A stretch of 64,000 nucleotides of DNA from CBDFLD01 sp965249005 (GCA_965249005.1 CBDFLD010000013.1:62001-126000), one strand, 5' to 3'; positions 46,002 through 54,832 are shown, counted from the first letter of the stretch. Translations and numbers: made by a program. Notes: generated by a model from the sequence alone, not told the origin.

Positions 46002-46052
46002 CAGTACGAAGGTGATGCTTCCATTCAAAAACAAACAAGAAAGGTGAAAATC

Positions 46053-46691
46053 ATGACAAGACAACGGACAACTCTGATGTTATTTCTGGTGCTAATTGTT
46101 TACTCGCCGGCAATGGCCGATGACCTGATCTGCGACAACACGCCGCTGACACCTTTTACGGGCTCAGCGGACAATGTGGAGGTCCCGCCCGGCGCACGCT
46201 GTTTTCTGCTGGGCGCGAACGTTGATAACGTGAAAGTCTTCGGCTCGCTTGCGGCCAACACGACAGTCATTCGGGGTAACGTCCAAGGGGAACCCGGCCA
46301 CGGGTTTGTGCGACTGGGACCCGGCGGAGGAGGCAATACAGTTCAGGGAAATGTCCAGATCAAAGGTGGAGTCGGGGGAGTGTTTCTAGGAGCCTTTGGA
46401 GACAATAGTCTCGTCTGGGGTACCATAATTCAAGGCAACGTCGACGCTAAGCGAAACCTCAATGGATTGGTATTTCTGGACACCATGATAGGGGGCAACC
46501 TCAAAGTGAAGGAGAATACCGGGATCATAACCCCGGGGTTCCCCTTTAGTGCGAGCATTGGCGGCAACACGATAGGCGGGAACCTTCAATGCACGAGCAA
46601 CAGCCCGCCTCCTATTGTTTCCCCGAGTGCTGGCCCTAACACGGTCGGCGGGAAGAAAAAAGACCAGTGCAGCACCGATCTGGGGTTCTAG
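46053..46691 (+). CDS. Secreted beta-helix-like protein
   Basis: 212 residues. A signal peptide (about 1-23) precedes irregular repeats of the type (I/V)xGNVxxxxxxG: VIRGNVQGEPG, TVQGNVQIKGG, IIQGNVDAKRN, MIGGNLKVKEN, TIGGNLQC. The pattern resembles parallel beta-helix or bactofilin-like folds. Paired Cys occur at both ends (CDNTPL and CFLLG; CTSN and CSTD). Function unknown; its position after another secreted protein and beside a membrane regulator suggests a shared regulon. Confidence 0.7.
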   Translation: MTRQRTTLMLFLVLIVYSPAMADDLICDNTPLTPFTGSADNVEVPPGARCFLLGANVDNVKVFGSLAANTTVIRGNVQGEPGHGFVRLGPGGGGNTVQGNVQIKGGVGGVFLGAFGDNSLVWGTIIQGNVDAKRNLNGLVFLDTMIGGNLKVKENTGIITPGFPFSASIGGNTIGGNLQCTSNSPPPIVSPSAGPNTVGGKKKDQCSTDLGF

Positions 46692-46874
46692 CGCTCCAGC
46701 GCTGTCAGACGATTGGAGGGGGAGTGGGTATCGTCACCAAAATTGGAAAGGAGCCCTGCCCCCCTTCCTTTTGTTCTCGAACGATTTGTCCACTCCAAAT
46801 GGGCCGATCGAGATCGGCAACCCAAACGTAACGTAACACTCGATAGGGTTCTACCTCGCTTGGATTGTTGTGGT

Positions 46875-46919
46875 TGGAGCGGGAGAAGGGGGTCGAACCC
46901 ACGACGTCCAGCTTGGGAA
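46875..46919 (-). repeat. Distal attachment-site repeat: copy of the 3' half of tRNA-Gly
   Basis: This 45-bp stretch matches 62971-63015, the 3' half of tRNA-Gly(CCC) from the anticodon loop to CCA, with two mismatches in the T arm region. Orientation is the same. No 5' half is present, so it is not a functional tRNA. It is what integration of an element into the tRNA 3' end leaves at the distal junction. Confidence 0.8.
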
Positions 46920-46983
46920 ATCTTCCCATCTGTTGCCTCTAATGAGGTTAAAGGACTTATCCCTGCAAAATCCTGCACTTTCT

Positions 46984-47002
46984 GCACCCTATCTGCACCC
47001 AG
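46984..47002 (+). repeat. Putative integrase arm site, left island end
   Basis: A 19-bp motif (two GCACCC boxes) that matches 62888-62906 at 17 of 19 bases. It starts 65 bp inside the left core repeat. It is part of a set of CTGCA copies at about one helical turn. Confidence 0.5.
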
Positions 47003-47894
47003 ATTTCGTTTCGAGATTCTCATCTTGATACCCGGTACCGGTCTGAATCTTCTATTCCCGAGGGGTGGGGTAGGGTCCTAACCTCGACTTTCGCCTGTGG
47101 GTCCCATCCAGTAGAGTGCGAGATTTCCGACAGCAAAAATTTTCGCCCATCTCTTCGTGACTTAACTTTTGTCACGAAAGCACAGATCGATCTCTGAACA
47201 CGCTCCCTGGTGCCGATCCCTAGTTTAGGGGGCCGCGATCCAAGATTCACCGAGTCCAATATTGTTTGGACAGCAGGCATCATTTCCAGGCAACCCGCTG
47301 ATTAAGAGATCCATTCAGTACGAAACCAGCAACACCCAAGAAGACCTAAACCCGCATAAAAACAGGAAAACAGAGTAAAGCGGGATGCTCTTAGTGTGTC
47401 CTGATATGGGGTGGACTGGTAGCAACATGGTAGCAAAAACCGTGACGACACGGGGACCAGCAGGCGTCTCCCGAGGAGTACAACCCACTGATTTAATATC
47501 AGCCGGCGGTCTGCAAGATGTAGCGATTGAAGCAGATGTGGTGGCCTGCTACCCTCGCGCTACCACCATCGAAACGACCTAGATGCGCTGATACTCCTAT
47601 TTTCTACGGTGTGGCAGGTTTCGGTCCGCGCACCGGGTATTTCAAAGGGGGGGGCACGTCACAATTTCATTAGAGGGGGTATGGAGTCCCAGGCCCCGAG
47701 ATGGAACGATGCGTCGGTGTCCGACTACGTCCAATCATCGGGAACCATTTCACGGAGGAGAAGTCGTTCAGTCTGGTGGATCGTACGCATGGATGAGATG
47801 GCACGGCACTCCGTGCCAAACAAGACCTAGGATCGAAACGAGGGAATGAAGATTCCCCTCTGTGCCACTGGTCGGCTCGCAGGCTATCCGTTTG

Positions 47895-48035
47895 TTAGAC
47901 GTCGCCCCCCTTAGCACCCGAACCCGATAGAGCCGCACCTAGTATCATCCCAAACGCCGCACCGAAGGTAACACCTAGGCCGACGTTACCAAAAGCAGCG
48001 CCAAACGCCGTTCCAATTCCTGCGCCGAAAACCAA
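47895..48035 (-). CDS. Small glycine-zipper-like peptide
   Basis: 46 residues from a TTG at 48035 to TAA at 47895. The sequence has repeated GxxxG-type spacing (VFGAGIGTAFGAAFG, VTFGAAFGMILGAALSG), as in glycine-zipper membrane proteins. An in-frame stop lies a few codons before the TTG and no strong ribosome site is seen, so it may be a remnant of a longer gene. Function unknown. Confidence 0.35.
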   Translation of the reverse strand: MVFGAGIGTAFGAAFGNVGLGVTFGAAFGMILGAALSGSGAKGGDV

Positions 48036-48103
48036 GCTATGCCGACGTAGTGCGCTTTAGACCGAACTTGATTCTCAGTGTTGTCACTCAACTCAGGCAC
48101 CCC

Positions 48104-48586
48104 TCAATGACGGAGCGCAATGGAGAGCGCTGCTGCAGCCGCAAGGGCTGCAGCCGTCCGCACGTGGTTCCAGGCCGTCCAACCTGGGACGTAGCCCACC
48201 CACAGGCGGGCCCCCTCAGCGCTCGCCGGGTCAACGGCCGCCAGGGCTTCGTTCCGCGGCACGTTGAATGCGATCGTCACCAGAATCGTGCCGAAAAGGT
48301 AGAGCAGGCTGCCGACGAGCAGCAAGCCGCCGCCGGGTCTGTGCCAACTTAGCAACGAGGATATGGTCAGGATGGCGCAAGCCGCGGCCGTTCCGAAAAA
48401 CGCCGTCATGAACGGCGGATTGATCACCGTAACGTTGATGGATTGCATGGCGGCTATCCCTTGCGCCGGTGGGAGACGGTCGAGCGCTTTCATTATGAAA
48501 GTAGAAAAGGCGAAGAAGATACCTCCCACCAGCCCGCAGCCGAGCGCCGAAATGAGGGTCAGGACGCGAAGCAATTCGTCGCTCAC
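48104..48586 (-). CDS. DUF1772 (anthrone oxygenase-like) membrane protein
   Basis: 160 residues with four membrane segments. The DUF1772 pattern is clear: GGIFFAFSTFIMKALDRLP, NPPFMTAFFGT and the C-terminal W(T)AWNHVRTAAALAA. Fungal relatives include anthrone oxygenases; the bacterial role is unclear. Its ATG overlaps the stop of the NmrA-like gene by 4 nt, so the pair is cotranslated. Confidence 0.82.
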   Translation of the reverse strand: MSDELLRVLTLISALGCGLVGGIFFAFSTFIMKALDRLPPAQGIAAMQSINVTVINPPFMTAFFGTAAACAILTISSLLSWHRPGGGLLLVGSLLYLFGTILVTIAFNVPRNEALAAVDPASAEGARLWVGYVPGWTAWNHVRTAAALAAAAALSIALRH

Positions 48587-49458
48587 GTCGTGGCCCCTTC
48601 CGCTTCCACATCCCAGACCCCCGTGGCGGCGGTCTCCCGAACGTACTCTGCAAATCGTCTCGGTTCTCGTCCGGTCACCTGCTTGACGTCATTAGTGATG
48701 CGACTCGCCCGACCCTCGCGAAAGTAACGTTCTAGGTCCAGCATTCGATGGGCGAGCGTCTCGGGCATCCCCTCCGCTAGCATGCCGCCCTTCAAATCCG
48801 CCGGTGAGAGGTTGATGTGACCGATCGGGCGCCCAAGCGCCTTCGACAGCTCGCCCGCCAGCTCGTCATAGGTCAGCGCCTCGGGGCCGCTCATCGTGTA
48901 TGCTTTTCCCTCGTGGTTCTGCTCGGTCAGCACTTTCACGGCCACCGCGGCGATGTCACGCACATCAACGTGGCCGATCTTCGCCTTGCCGCTCGCGCTG
49001 TAAAATGATCCTTCAGCCTTAATTGTCTCACTCATGAACGTTACGACGTTCTGCATGAAGCTATTCGGGCGAAGAAACGTCCATGCCAACACAATCGCTT
49101 TCTCGACTGGCCGATGGACCTTCGCCAGGCTGTATGACTCTTCGACGGCTCCCATTACGGACTGCTTCACGATGTGCCGCACGCCGGCCGCCTTCGCGCC
49201 TTCGACGGCGTTCCGCTCGAGCTGCGTCTGGTTCAGCGCGTTGGGCCCGAGAAGGAACAGTTTGTCGCATTCCTGAAACGCCGCCCGAAGGGTCGCAGGC
49301 CGGTTGTAGTCGATGATGACGGCTTCGATCCCTCTCGCACGTGCGGTTTCCGCCTTCTCATTTGAGAAGTATGCGACGCGAAACGGCGCCTCTGCTGATT
49401 CAAGCTGTTTGAAAACCTCGCTGCCGACAGTCCCGCCGGCTCCGGTGATGCAAATCAT
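48583..49458 (-). CDS. NmrA-like NAD(P)-binding reductase
   Basis: 291 residues, atypical SDR. The N-terminal Rossmann motif is ITGAGGTVGSEVFKQLE, and QSVMGAVEESYSLAKVHR plus FLRPNSFMQNV match NmrA/HSCARG-type proteins, which sense or use NADP(H). Typical Tyr-Lys catalytic residues are not evident. It is coupled to the DUF1772 gene, a common bacterial pair associated with redox or electrophile responses (family knowledge). An imperfect palindrome lies at 49521-49538 upstream. Confidence 0.85.
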   Translation of the reverse strand: MICITGAGGTVGSEVFKQLESAEAPFRVAYFSNEKAETARARGIEAVIIDYNRPATLRAAFQECDKLFLLGPNALNQTQLERNAVEGAKAAGVRHIVKQSVMGAVEESYSLAKVHRPVEKAIVLAWTFLRPNSFMQNVVTFMSETIKAEGSFYSASGKAKIGHVDVRDIAAVAVKVLTEQNHEGKAYTMSGPEALTYDELAGELSKALGRPIGHINLSPADLKGGMLAEGMPETLAHRMLDLERYFREGRASRITNDVKQVTGREPRRFAEYVRETAATGVWDVEAEGATT

Positions 49459-49520
49459 ATGGCATTATCTCCTTTCGAGTTCATCGATACCGACAGTTGC
49501 GAGTATCCGCCCAACAGGAA

Positions 49521-49538
49521 TTAGACAGTTCTGTATAA
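49521..49538 (-). promoter_or_regulatory. Imperfect palindrome upstream of the NmrA/DUF1772 pair
   Basis: TTAGACAG-TT-CTGTATAA is an 8-2-8 inverted repeat with one mismatch, 63 bp upstream of the NmrA-like gene. It overlaps a TATTAT/TATAAT-like box and may be a repressor site. Confidence 0.35.
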
Positions 49539-50004
49539 TACGATAAACACCGCGAACCGAACCACCAACACCCAATATCCTCTGCCGCAGATCCAAACAG
49601 CTTTGACGCGTTATGTCTTCAAGTCGGTTGCCGCTTCGCAAAAGGACATCAAGGGCAGAGCATAAGCACCAATCTCGCTAAGCGCCAAGGATTGTGAATC
49701 CCAGGGGACTGTGATGGAACGATCCACCGGTCTCCGGGCACCACCCTATTGCACACACCCATGCTTGACAAGCTCTCGGGCCATGGGTCCCATCGTGGGA
49801 CTCCTCTACCTCCCGGAAAAATCCTGGAGGATTTCAGGTTCCAAATTGACGTCAAGGAAGTATGGCCCAGCAGGACCGGACGCCTCACGGTCGGCCCACC
49901 GGACGCCCGGCCCAGAGCAAGGGAAGGATGTGTCGGCCATTCCCCGCCCTTCGGAGATTATAGCTCCCCGTGGTTCGCTCACAATGCCCGTTTTTCTTCT
50001 CCAG

Positions 50005-50028
50005 CCCCCGATTTTGTCGGGGGTTTCT
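50005..50028 (+). terminator. Rho-independent terminator-like hairpin
   Basis: CCCCCGA, loop TTTTG, TCGGGGG, followed by TTTCT. The stem is 7 bp and perfect. No intact plus-strand gene precedes it. Confidence 0.5.
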
Positions 50029-50052
50029 GGAGTCAAAATCTGTAACGAATGG

Positions 50053-50081
50053 TTGGGGTAGGGGTACAGCGGGTGTACAAT
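50053..50081 (+). promoter_or_regulatory. Possible promoter of the POTRA-protein gene
   Basis: TTGGGG at 50053-50058 and TACAAT at 50076-50081 with 17 bp between; the ATG follows 39 bp later behind GGAGGT. Confidence 0.45.
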
Positions 50082-50120
50082 TCTTGTAACGTTCTCGCCT
50101 AGCTTCTACTGGAGGTCACC

Positions 50121-50720
50121 ATGCCACACGGACGCTCACTACAATACGGAGCAATCACTTTGGGAGTACTCATTGCGGTACTTGCCTGTCCTACACTCGT
50201 GCAATGCCAGCCAAAAGTAGATGAACCAAAGCTCATCAGCAGGATGATGCTTTCAGGACATAGACACTTCGACGATGATACGATCCGAAATGCCCTGAGT
50301 TCTCGCTACTTGGGCGAACCCTGGGACGAGAGCAAGCTAAGGAATGACATAGAACAGAATCTCATGCCTTTTTTGAAGAGCCATGGATTCTTGCACTGCA
50401 TCGCGGAGATCGAACACGTTAGCGAATTCAATGGTCAAATCCAGTTTTCCATTCGTATCGTGGAAGGACCGCAGTTCCGGCTATCGAAATTGGAGATCAC
50501 TGGAGCAACAGTCTTCTCCAATGACGAACTGACCTCTCAGTTCGTCATTCAGCAAGGTGATATCCTAGACATGAGCAAGATCAAAAGCGGCATTGATCAG
50601 ATCCAGAAGATGTATCACGACAAAGGTCATACCAACTGGAGCTATCGTCCTGCGCAGAGTTTTGACGGCGCCTCCGCAACGGTAAGCCTCAAGTTCCAGA
50701 TGATCGAAGGTAGGAATTAA
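50121..50720 (+). CDS. Secreted POTRA-domain protein without a barrel
   Basis: 199 residues. Signal peptide (about 1-30), then two POTRA-like modules: about 38-115 (ISRMMLSGHRHFDDDTIRNA ... FSIRIVEGPQFRLSKL) and about 115-199 (LEITGATVFSNDELTSQF ... SLKFQMIEG). The order matches BamA/TamA N-termini (strand-helix-helix-strand-strand with a conserved Gly in VEGPQFR). No outer-membrane barrel follows; the frame ends cleanly in TAA. It could bind Bam substrates or be a relic of a larger gene. It begins behind GGAGGTCACC. Confidence 0.75.
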   Translation: MPHGRSLQYGAITLGVLIAVLACPTLVQCQPKVDEPKLISRMMLSGHRHFDDDTIRNALSSRYLGEPWDESKLRNDIEQNLMPFLKSHGFLHCIAEIEHVSEFNGQIQFSIRIVEGPQFRLSKLEITGATVFSNDELTSQFVIQQGDILDMSKIKSGIDQIQKMYHDKGHTNWSYRPAQSFDGASATVSLKFQMIEGRN

Positions 50721-50892
50721 TGCCTCTTTTCCCCCCACAGAACCCCTTTCGTAGACGGGTGATTCTGCAATAATCGCAAAACGAAGGGTCTGGGATAGGG
50801 GTCTCCAAAATTTGTCGTCCGAAACCCCGGATACGGGGCCTCCTGTGCTATCCTACCCCCAGCATTGAACCCACCAAATCCACGGAGCCTGT

Positions 50893-51155
50893 ATGGCTCT
50901 CGCAGACGGGAAACGGCTTGGTCCATACGAGATCCTCTCTCCGATCGAGGCCGGAGCATGGGAATCGTACATTGGGACCTTGCTCTTTGAGGAACGATGT
51001 TCAACAAATCAATCGCCTCCAACTACGACACTACTCCTGACGCTCAGCGGTTCCTGATGATCAAAGCGAGCGAACGGGAGTCAGGAGAGGTACGAATCAA
51101 CGTCGTCCTCAACTGGTTCGAGGAACTCAGACGCCTCGTCCCCACCGGCAACTGA
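50893..51155 (+). pseudogene. Remnant of a Ser/Thr kinase-PD40 gene (internal deletion)
   Basis: The first about 18 codons (ALADGKRLGPYEILSPI) match the start of acidobacterial Ser/Thr kinases just before the glycine loop. After a short frameshifted stretch, the last part encodes SNYDTTPDAQRFLMIKASE and VVLNWFEELRRLVPTGN, the usual C-terminal end of kinase-PD40 proteins. The catalytic and propeller domains are missing, so about 800 codons have been deleted. It ends one base before the ATG of the intact kinase gene, suggesting former tandem copies. Confidence 0.7.
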
Positions 51156-51156
51156 C

Positions 51157-53823
51157 ATGATCGGCAAGACCATCTCCCATTACAAGATCCTGGAGAAGCT
51201 CGGTGGCGGCGGAATGGGTGTGGTCTACAAAGCCGAGGACGCCCGCCTAGGTCGTCACGTGGCTCTGAAGTTCCTCCCTGAGAAACTCGCCCAAGACCGT
51301 CAAGCACTGGAGCGATTCCAGCGTGAAGCTCGTGCTGCATCCGCACTCAATCATCCCAATATCTGTACAATCTACGATATTGGTGAACATGAAAACCAGC
51401 CTTTCATTGTCATGGAGATGCTTGAAGGCCAGACCCTGAAGCACCGAATCACCGTGGGACGTATAGGAGTCGATCAGCTGCTGGATCTGGGAATCCAGAT
51501 TGCCGACTCATTGGACGTTGCGCATTCCGAAGGGATCATCCACCGAGATATTAAGCCCGCCAATATTTTCATTACGACGCGCGGCCATGCAAAGGTTCTG
51601 GACTTTGGACTGGCCAAGTTAACGCGTTCATCTTCAGAGTCTGCATCCGCAAAGACACGGACATTTCGCGAATCCTTGACCGGCCCTGGTACGGCGGTGG
51701 GAACAGTATCCTACATGTCACCAGAGCAGGTGCGAGGTGCGGAACTCGACACTCGGACAGACCTGTTCTCATTTGGTGTGGTCCTCTATGAGATGGCCAC
51801 TAGCACACAACCCTTTAAGGGAACTACCTCTGGGGTTGTCTTTGATGAAATCCTTAACAAGGCTCCCACTTCTCCTGTGCGGTTAAACCCAGAGCTGCCC
51901 GATGAGTTGGAACGTATCATCAGTAAGGCCCTGGAGAAGGATACAGAAATCCGTTTTCAGTCTGCCAAGGATTTGCTGGCTGATCTGAGACGATTGAAGA
52001 GGGATAGCGACTCTGGAAAATCGGTTGCTAGTGGACCGATGGCAAAGCCGGTTCCACGAAAGTGGCCACGCAGCCGTTTGCTTTGGGGAATTGCACCATT
52101 GACAGTCGCAATCGGCTTCATCTGGTGGTTCTCGTCTCTGGAAACCTCTGAGATACCGTTGGAACTACCTAGGAACACCCCCTTCACCTCTTTTCAGGGC
52201 TATGAGGGCGCGCCGAGCTTCTCGCCCGACGGCAATGAGATTGTTTTTGACTGGAATGGACAGACACTGGACAACTGGGACATCTATCGCAAACAGATAG
52301 GCTCCGAGGAGTTGTTGAGACTGACAGATCATCCTGATATCGACATGCATCCGATCTGGTCACCGGACGGGGTGCAGATTGCCTTCCTACGGGATTCCGC
52401 GACTGGCACTGCGATCTACACGGTGTCAGCCCTCGGTGGTAAAGAGCGCAAATTACTCGACCTGAAAACGCCGGTACGGTGGCCGGAGCCCGGTCGACCG
52501 CGGCAAGGTTTGTCCTGGTCTCCCGATGGGAAAGGACTGGCCTTCTCGGACCGAGATTTTGTAGGAGACCCCTTTAAAGTTCTCTTGCTCTCAATGAGGA
52601 CCCTGAAAACAAGACCCTTGAGCTCACCTCCTGGTGATTTTTACGGAGATCTGTGGCCTGTGTTCTCACCGGACGGAAAGTCGCTGGCTTTCGCCCGAAA
52701 CTCAGAGTCGCTTATAGGGGACGTTTGGGTCCAGCCGGTATCCGGTGGTGAAGCCGCTCGCGTCACATCCGAGAATTTCGGCCCAATCACTGGCCTCACA
52801 TGGACTGCAGATGCTCGAACGATACTTCTCTCGGCTTGGCTTGCGGGAGAACGTCTTTTATGGCGTATTTCCGTACCGGAGGGGACCTCCGCACGTTACG
52901 CCACAGCGGCTGATACGGTGCGGTATCCGTCGATATCAATCCAGGGGAATCGTTTGGCTTACACACAGGAAAATCGCACCCAGACAAACATCTGGCGGCT
53001 GCCGGGACCCAAAGCGACGGGATCGGTCCGTTTGCCTGAGCAACTAATCAAGTCCTCAAGGCGCGATTCAAATCCCGATTTCTCACCGGACGGCAGCAAG
53101 ATTGCCTTCCAATCCAATCGAACTGGCAATAACAATATCTGGGTTTGCGACAGTGACGGTTCCAACGCTAGGGCGCTCACTTCCTTTGAAAAGACGTCTG
53201 GAACTCCCCGTTGGTCTCCTGACGGAAAGCAAATCGCTTTTGAATCCCGACAGGGACAAGACGCCGAGATTTTTGTAGTTGCTGCTGGAGGAGGTGAGCC
53301 TCGGCCGTTGACTCATGAAAGCTCTGACGATCTTGTGCCCAACTGGTCGAGGGACGGAAAGTGGATCTACTTTAGATCGAATCGCAGCGGCGAGGATCAG
53401 ATCTGGAAAATGCCATCAACTGGTGGAGAACCTGTGCAAGTGACTCAGGCAGGAGGCTACTACGCAGTTGAGTCGTTCGAAGGCAGATTCCTCTTCTATT
53501 CGCGGCCCGACAACGCTGGCATCTGGAAAGTCCCGGTCTCCGGCGGAGCGGGAACCCTAGTCTTGGACCAAGAGATCAATTGGGAAAACTGGGCGGTGAC
53601 TGAGGAGGGAATCTATTTCTTCGCCAGTGATTTTAGGCCCACGACCAAGAAATGGGCTATTGAACTTCTAAGTTTTGACACTGGGAAGGTAACTACGGTT
53701 TTCAAACAGGAAAGTCGTCATCAGCATCGTTACTTGAAGGTCTCCCAAAAGGGCCAGTGGTTTCTCTATACACAAAGCCCATTGCTAGAGGCTGACATCA
53801 TAATGGTGGAGAACTTCCGCTAA
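51157..53823 (+). CDS. Ser/Thr protein kinase with membrane helix and PD40 propeller
   Basis: 888 residues. Kinase domain about 8-270: glycine loop LGGGGMGVVYKA, ATP Lys in VALKFL (about 38), HRDIKPANIF (about 129), DFGLAKL, SPEQ. One membrane helix at about 305-325 (LLWGIAPLTVAIGFIWWF). The extracytoplasmic part (about 335-888) has PD40/WD40-like TolB repeats (PSFSPDGNEIVFDWNG, PIWSPDGVQIAFLRDS, PDFSPDGSKIAFQSNRTG, PRWSPDGKQIAFES). This plan is frequent in Acidobacteriota; ligands are unknown. The gene lies in the island between remnants of relatives. The ATG at 51157 gives MIGKTISHYKILEKL, the usual beginning. Confidence 0.92.
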   Translation: MIGKTISHYKILEKLGGGGMGVVYKAEDARLGRHVALKFLPEKLAQDRQALERFQREARAASALNHPNICTIYDIGEHENQPFIVMEMLEGQTLKHRITVGRIGVDQLLDLGIQIADSLDVAHSEGIIHRDIKPANIFITTRGHAKVLDFGLAKLTRSSSESASAKTRTFRESLTGPGTAVGTVSYMSPEQVRGAELDTRTDLFSFGVVLYEMATSTQPFKGTTSGVVFDEILNKAPTSPVRLNPELPDELERIISKALEKDTEIRFQSAKDLLADLRRLKRDSDSGKSVASGPMAKPVPRKWPRSRLLWGIAPLTVAIGFIWWFSSLETSEIPLELPRNTPFTSFQGYEGAPSFSPDGNEIVFDWNGQTLDNWDIYRKQIGSEELLRLTDHPDIDMHPIWSPDGVQIAFLRDSATGTAIYTVSALGGKERKLLDLKTPVRWPEPGRPRQGLSWSPDGKGLAFSDRDFVGDPFKVLLLSMRTLKTRPLSSPPGDFYGDLWPVFSPDGKSLAFARNSESLIGDVWVQPVSGGEAARVTSENFGPITGLTWTADARTILLSAWLAGERLLWRISVPEGTSARYATAADTVRYPSISIQGNRLAYTQENRTQTNIWRLPGPKATGSVRLPEQLIKSSRRDSNPDFSPDGSKIAFQSNRTGNNNIWVCDSDGSNARALTSFEKTSGTPRWSPDGKQIAFESRQGQDAEIFVVAAGGGEPRPLTHESSDDLVPNWSRDGKWIYFRSNRSGEDQIWKMPSTGGEPVQVTQAGGYYAVESFEGRFLFYSRPDNAGIWKVPVSGGAGTLVLDQEINWENWAVTEEGIYFFASDFRPTTKKWAIELLSFDTGKVTTVFKQESRHQHRYLKVSQKGQWFLYTQSPLLEADIIMVENFR

Positions 53824-53880
53824 TTCCACCACGACCCTCGCTTCCAGGACCTACTGCGCCGCATGAACTTCCCGAAATGA
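53824..53880 (+). pseudogene. C-terminal remnant of a TPR/FlgO-type gene
   Basis: Directly after the kinase stop codon, 18 codons encode HHDPRFQDLLRRMNFPK and a stop. This matches the last residues of the HTH-FlgO-TPR protein at 43431-45221 (SEPRFEELLRRMNFAQ). The rest of the gene is absent. It marks a deletion or recombination point between relatives. Confidence 0.6.
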
Positions 53881-53961
53881 TGCAGCAACAATGCAACCTC
53901 TCACACCCGAAAAGAGTCAATCCCATTTTCAGTTGAAATTGGAGAGCGGCTCCCGTGGTAT

Positions 53962-54797
53962 TCACGCAATTCGTTCCTCCACGGCTTTTGAAAAACGGGC
54001 TTTTAAGGAACGACGTAACCTCGGCAGATGCCGATAGCCACGGACCTTCCTGAGTCTCGGCTCGATCTCAAGCAATGCCGTAGCTACCCAGCGATGTAAT
54101 TGGTTGCTGTTTTTCCAGTAATCCACTTTGTCGGTTCTTTGTCCAAGCTGCGCATTGATGGACTCGAGACAATTCGTGGTAGAGAAACTCTCCCGGAGTT
54201 CCTCTGCCAGGCCCAACCGGTGAAGGGTGAGAATCTCTTCGAAACCCTCATCCAAGCTGGCTGCCGCTGACTGGTTCAGCAGCGATAGTTCTTTTCGGAC
54301 CCTTAGAAGCGCTGTTTCTGCCTCTCCCAGGGTTGGCTTTTGATAGGCATCCTGCAAACGTTTGCGAAAGGTTCCCTGTTTGCTCTTGGGCAAGTAGCTC
54401 AACACATTCTCACGCTTATGCCATCGACAGCGCTGCACGACAGCCTGGTTGCCGAATACCGTCTGGATGGCTTTTCGCAATCCTTTGGACCCATCGATGA
54501 CGCACATCAGGCCCTCGTTATGGCAAAGCCCTCTTTGTAACAGCCCTCGGAGAAAGTCCGTACACACTCGTTCGTTTTCGGTATTGGCCTGCAGGAACCC
54601 CAAAATGATCTTCTCGCCCTCAATGGTTACTCCCAATCCAATCAGGATCTGCTCGGAGGCAAAGCTTTTGCCGTCCAGAAAGAGAGCAACAAAATCGTAT
54701 CCTGCAAGAGATCGTTCCTGCAGCTCCTTCAGTTTTCGAGCTGTCACTTGGATGGTACGGCGCGAGATGCTTGACGACGACATGCCAAAGGCTTCGG
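53962..54797 (-). pseudogene. IS256-family transposase, C-terminal part
   Basis: About 275 codons of a mutator-type transposase. It contains LFLDGKSF with the first catalytic Asp, CVIDGSKGLRKAIQTVFG with the second, RCRWHKRENVLSYLP, and the third acidic residue in the TTNCLESINAQL region. The frame begins inside the sequence EAFGMSSSSISRR, which continues exactly from the N-terminal piece at 58083-58526. It therefore has no own start. Confidence 0.88.
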
Positions 54798-54832
54798 TGT
54801 TAGCGATCGCGTGAAACCGCAGTTTTCTGAAC
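54798..54832 (+). repeat. IS21-family terminal inverted repeat, istB side
   Basis: 35 bp, TGTTAGCGATCGCG... to CTGAAC. The small passenger gene ends inside it. Confidence 0.85.

Larger units (their letters stand above)
46692..47894 (+). other. Gene-poor left end of the genomic island
   Basis: No convincing gene in about 1.2 kb. It holds the distal tRNA-Gly repeat (46875-46919), four CTGCA copies spaced 9-11 bp at 46963-46997, a 19-bp motif at 46984-47002 that recurs at the other island end, and two close GGTAGCA copies near 47417 and 47429. The short open frames here lack ribosome sites or family matches. The content fits an attachment-site arm region. Confidence 0.55.
49459..50120 (+). other. 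Intergenic stretch with a palindrome, a terminator-like hairpin and a promoter
   Basis: No gene is supported in 662 bp. It contains the imperfect palindrome at 49521-49538, the hairpin at 50005-50028 and the promoter at 50053-50081. A terminator with no gene in front of it suggests that an upstream plus-strand gene has been lost. Confidence 0.5.

Noticed and set aside
46875..46919. A second tRNA-Gly gene
   Set aside because: Only the 3' half is present; there is no 5' acceptor strand, D arm or anticodon 5' stem in front of it.
47020..47283. 87-codon minus-strand open frame near the left island end
   Set aside because: No family match, no clear ribosome site, and it overlaps the region of arm-like repeats. 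It may be a decayed gene but cannot be supported.
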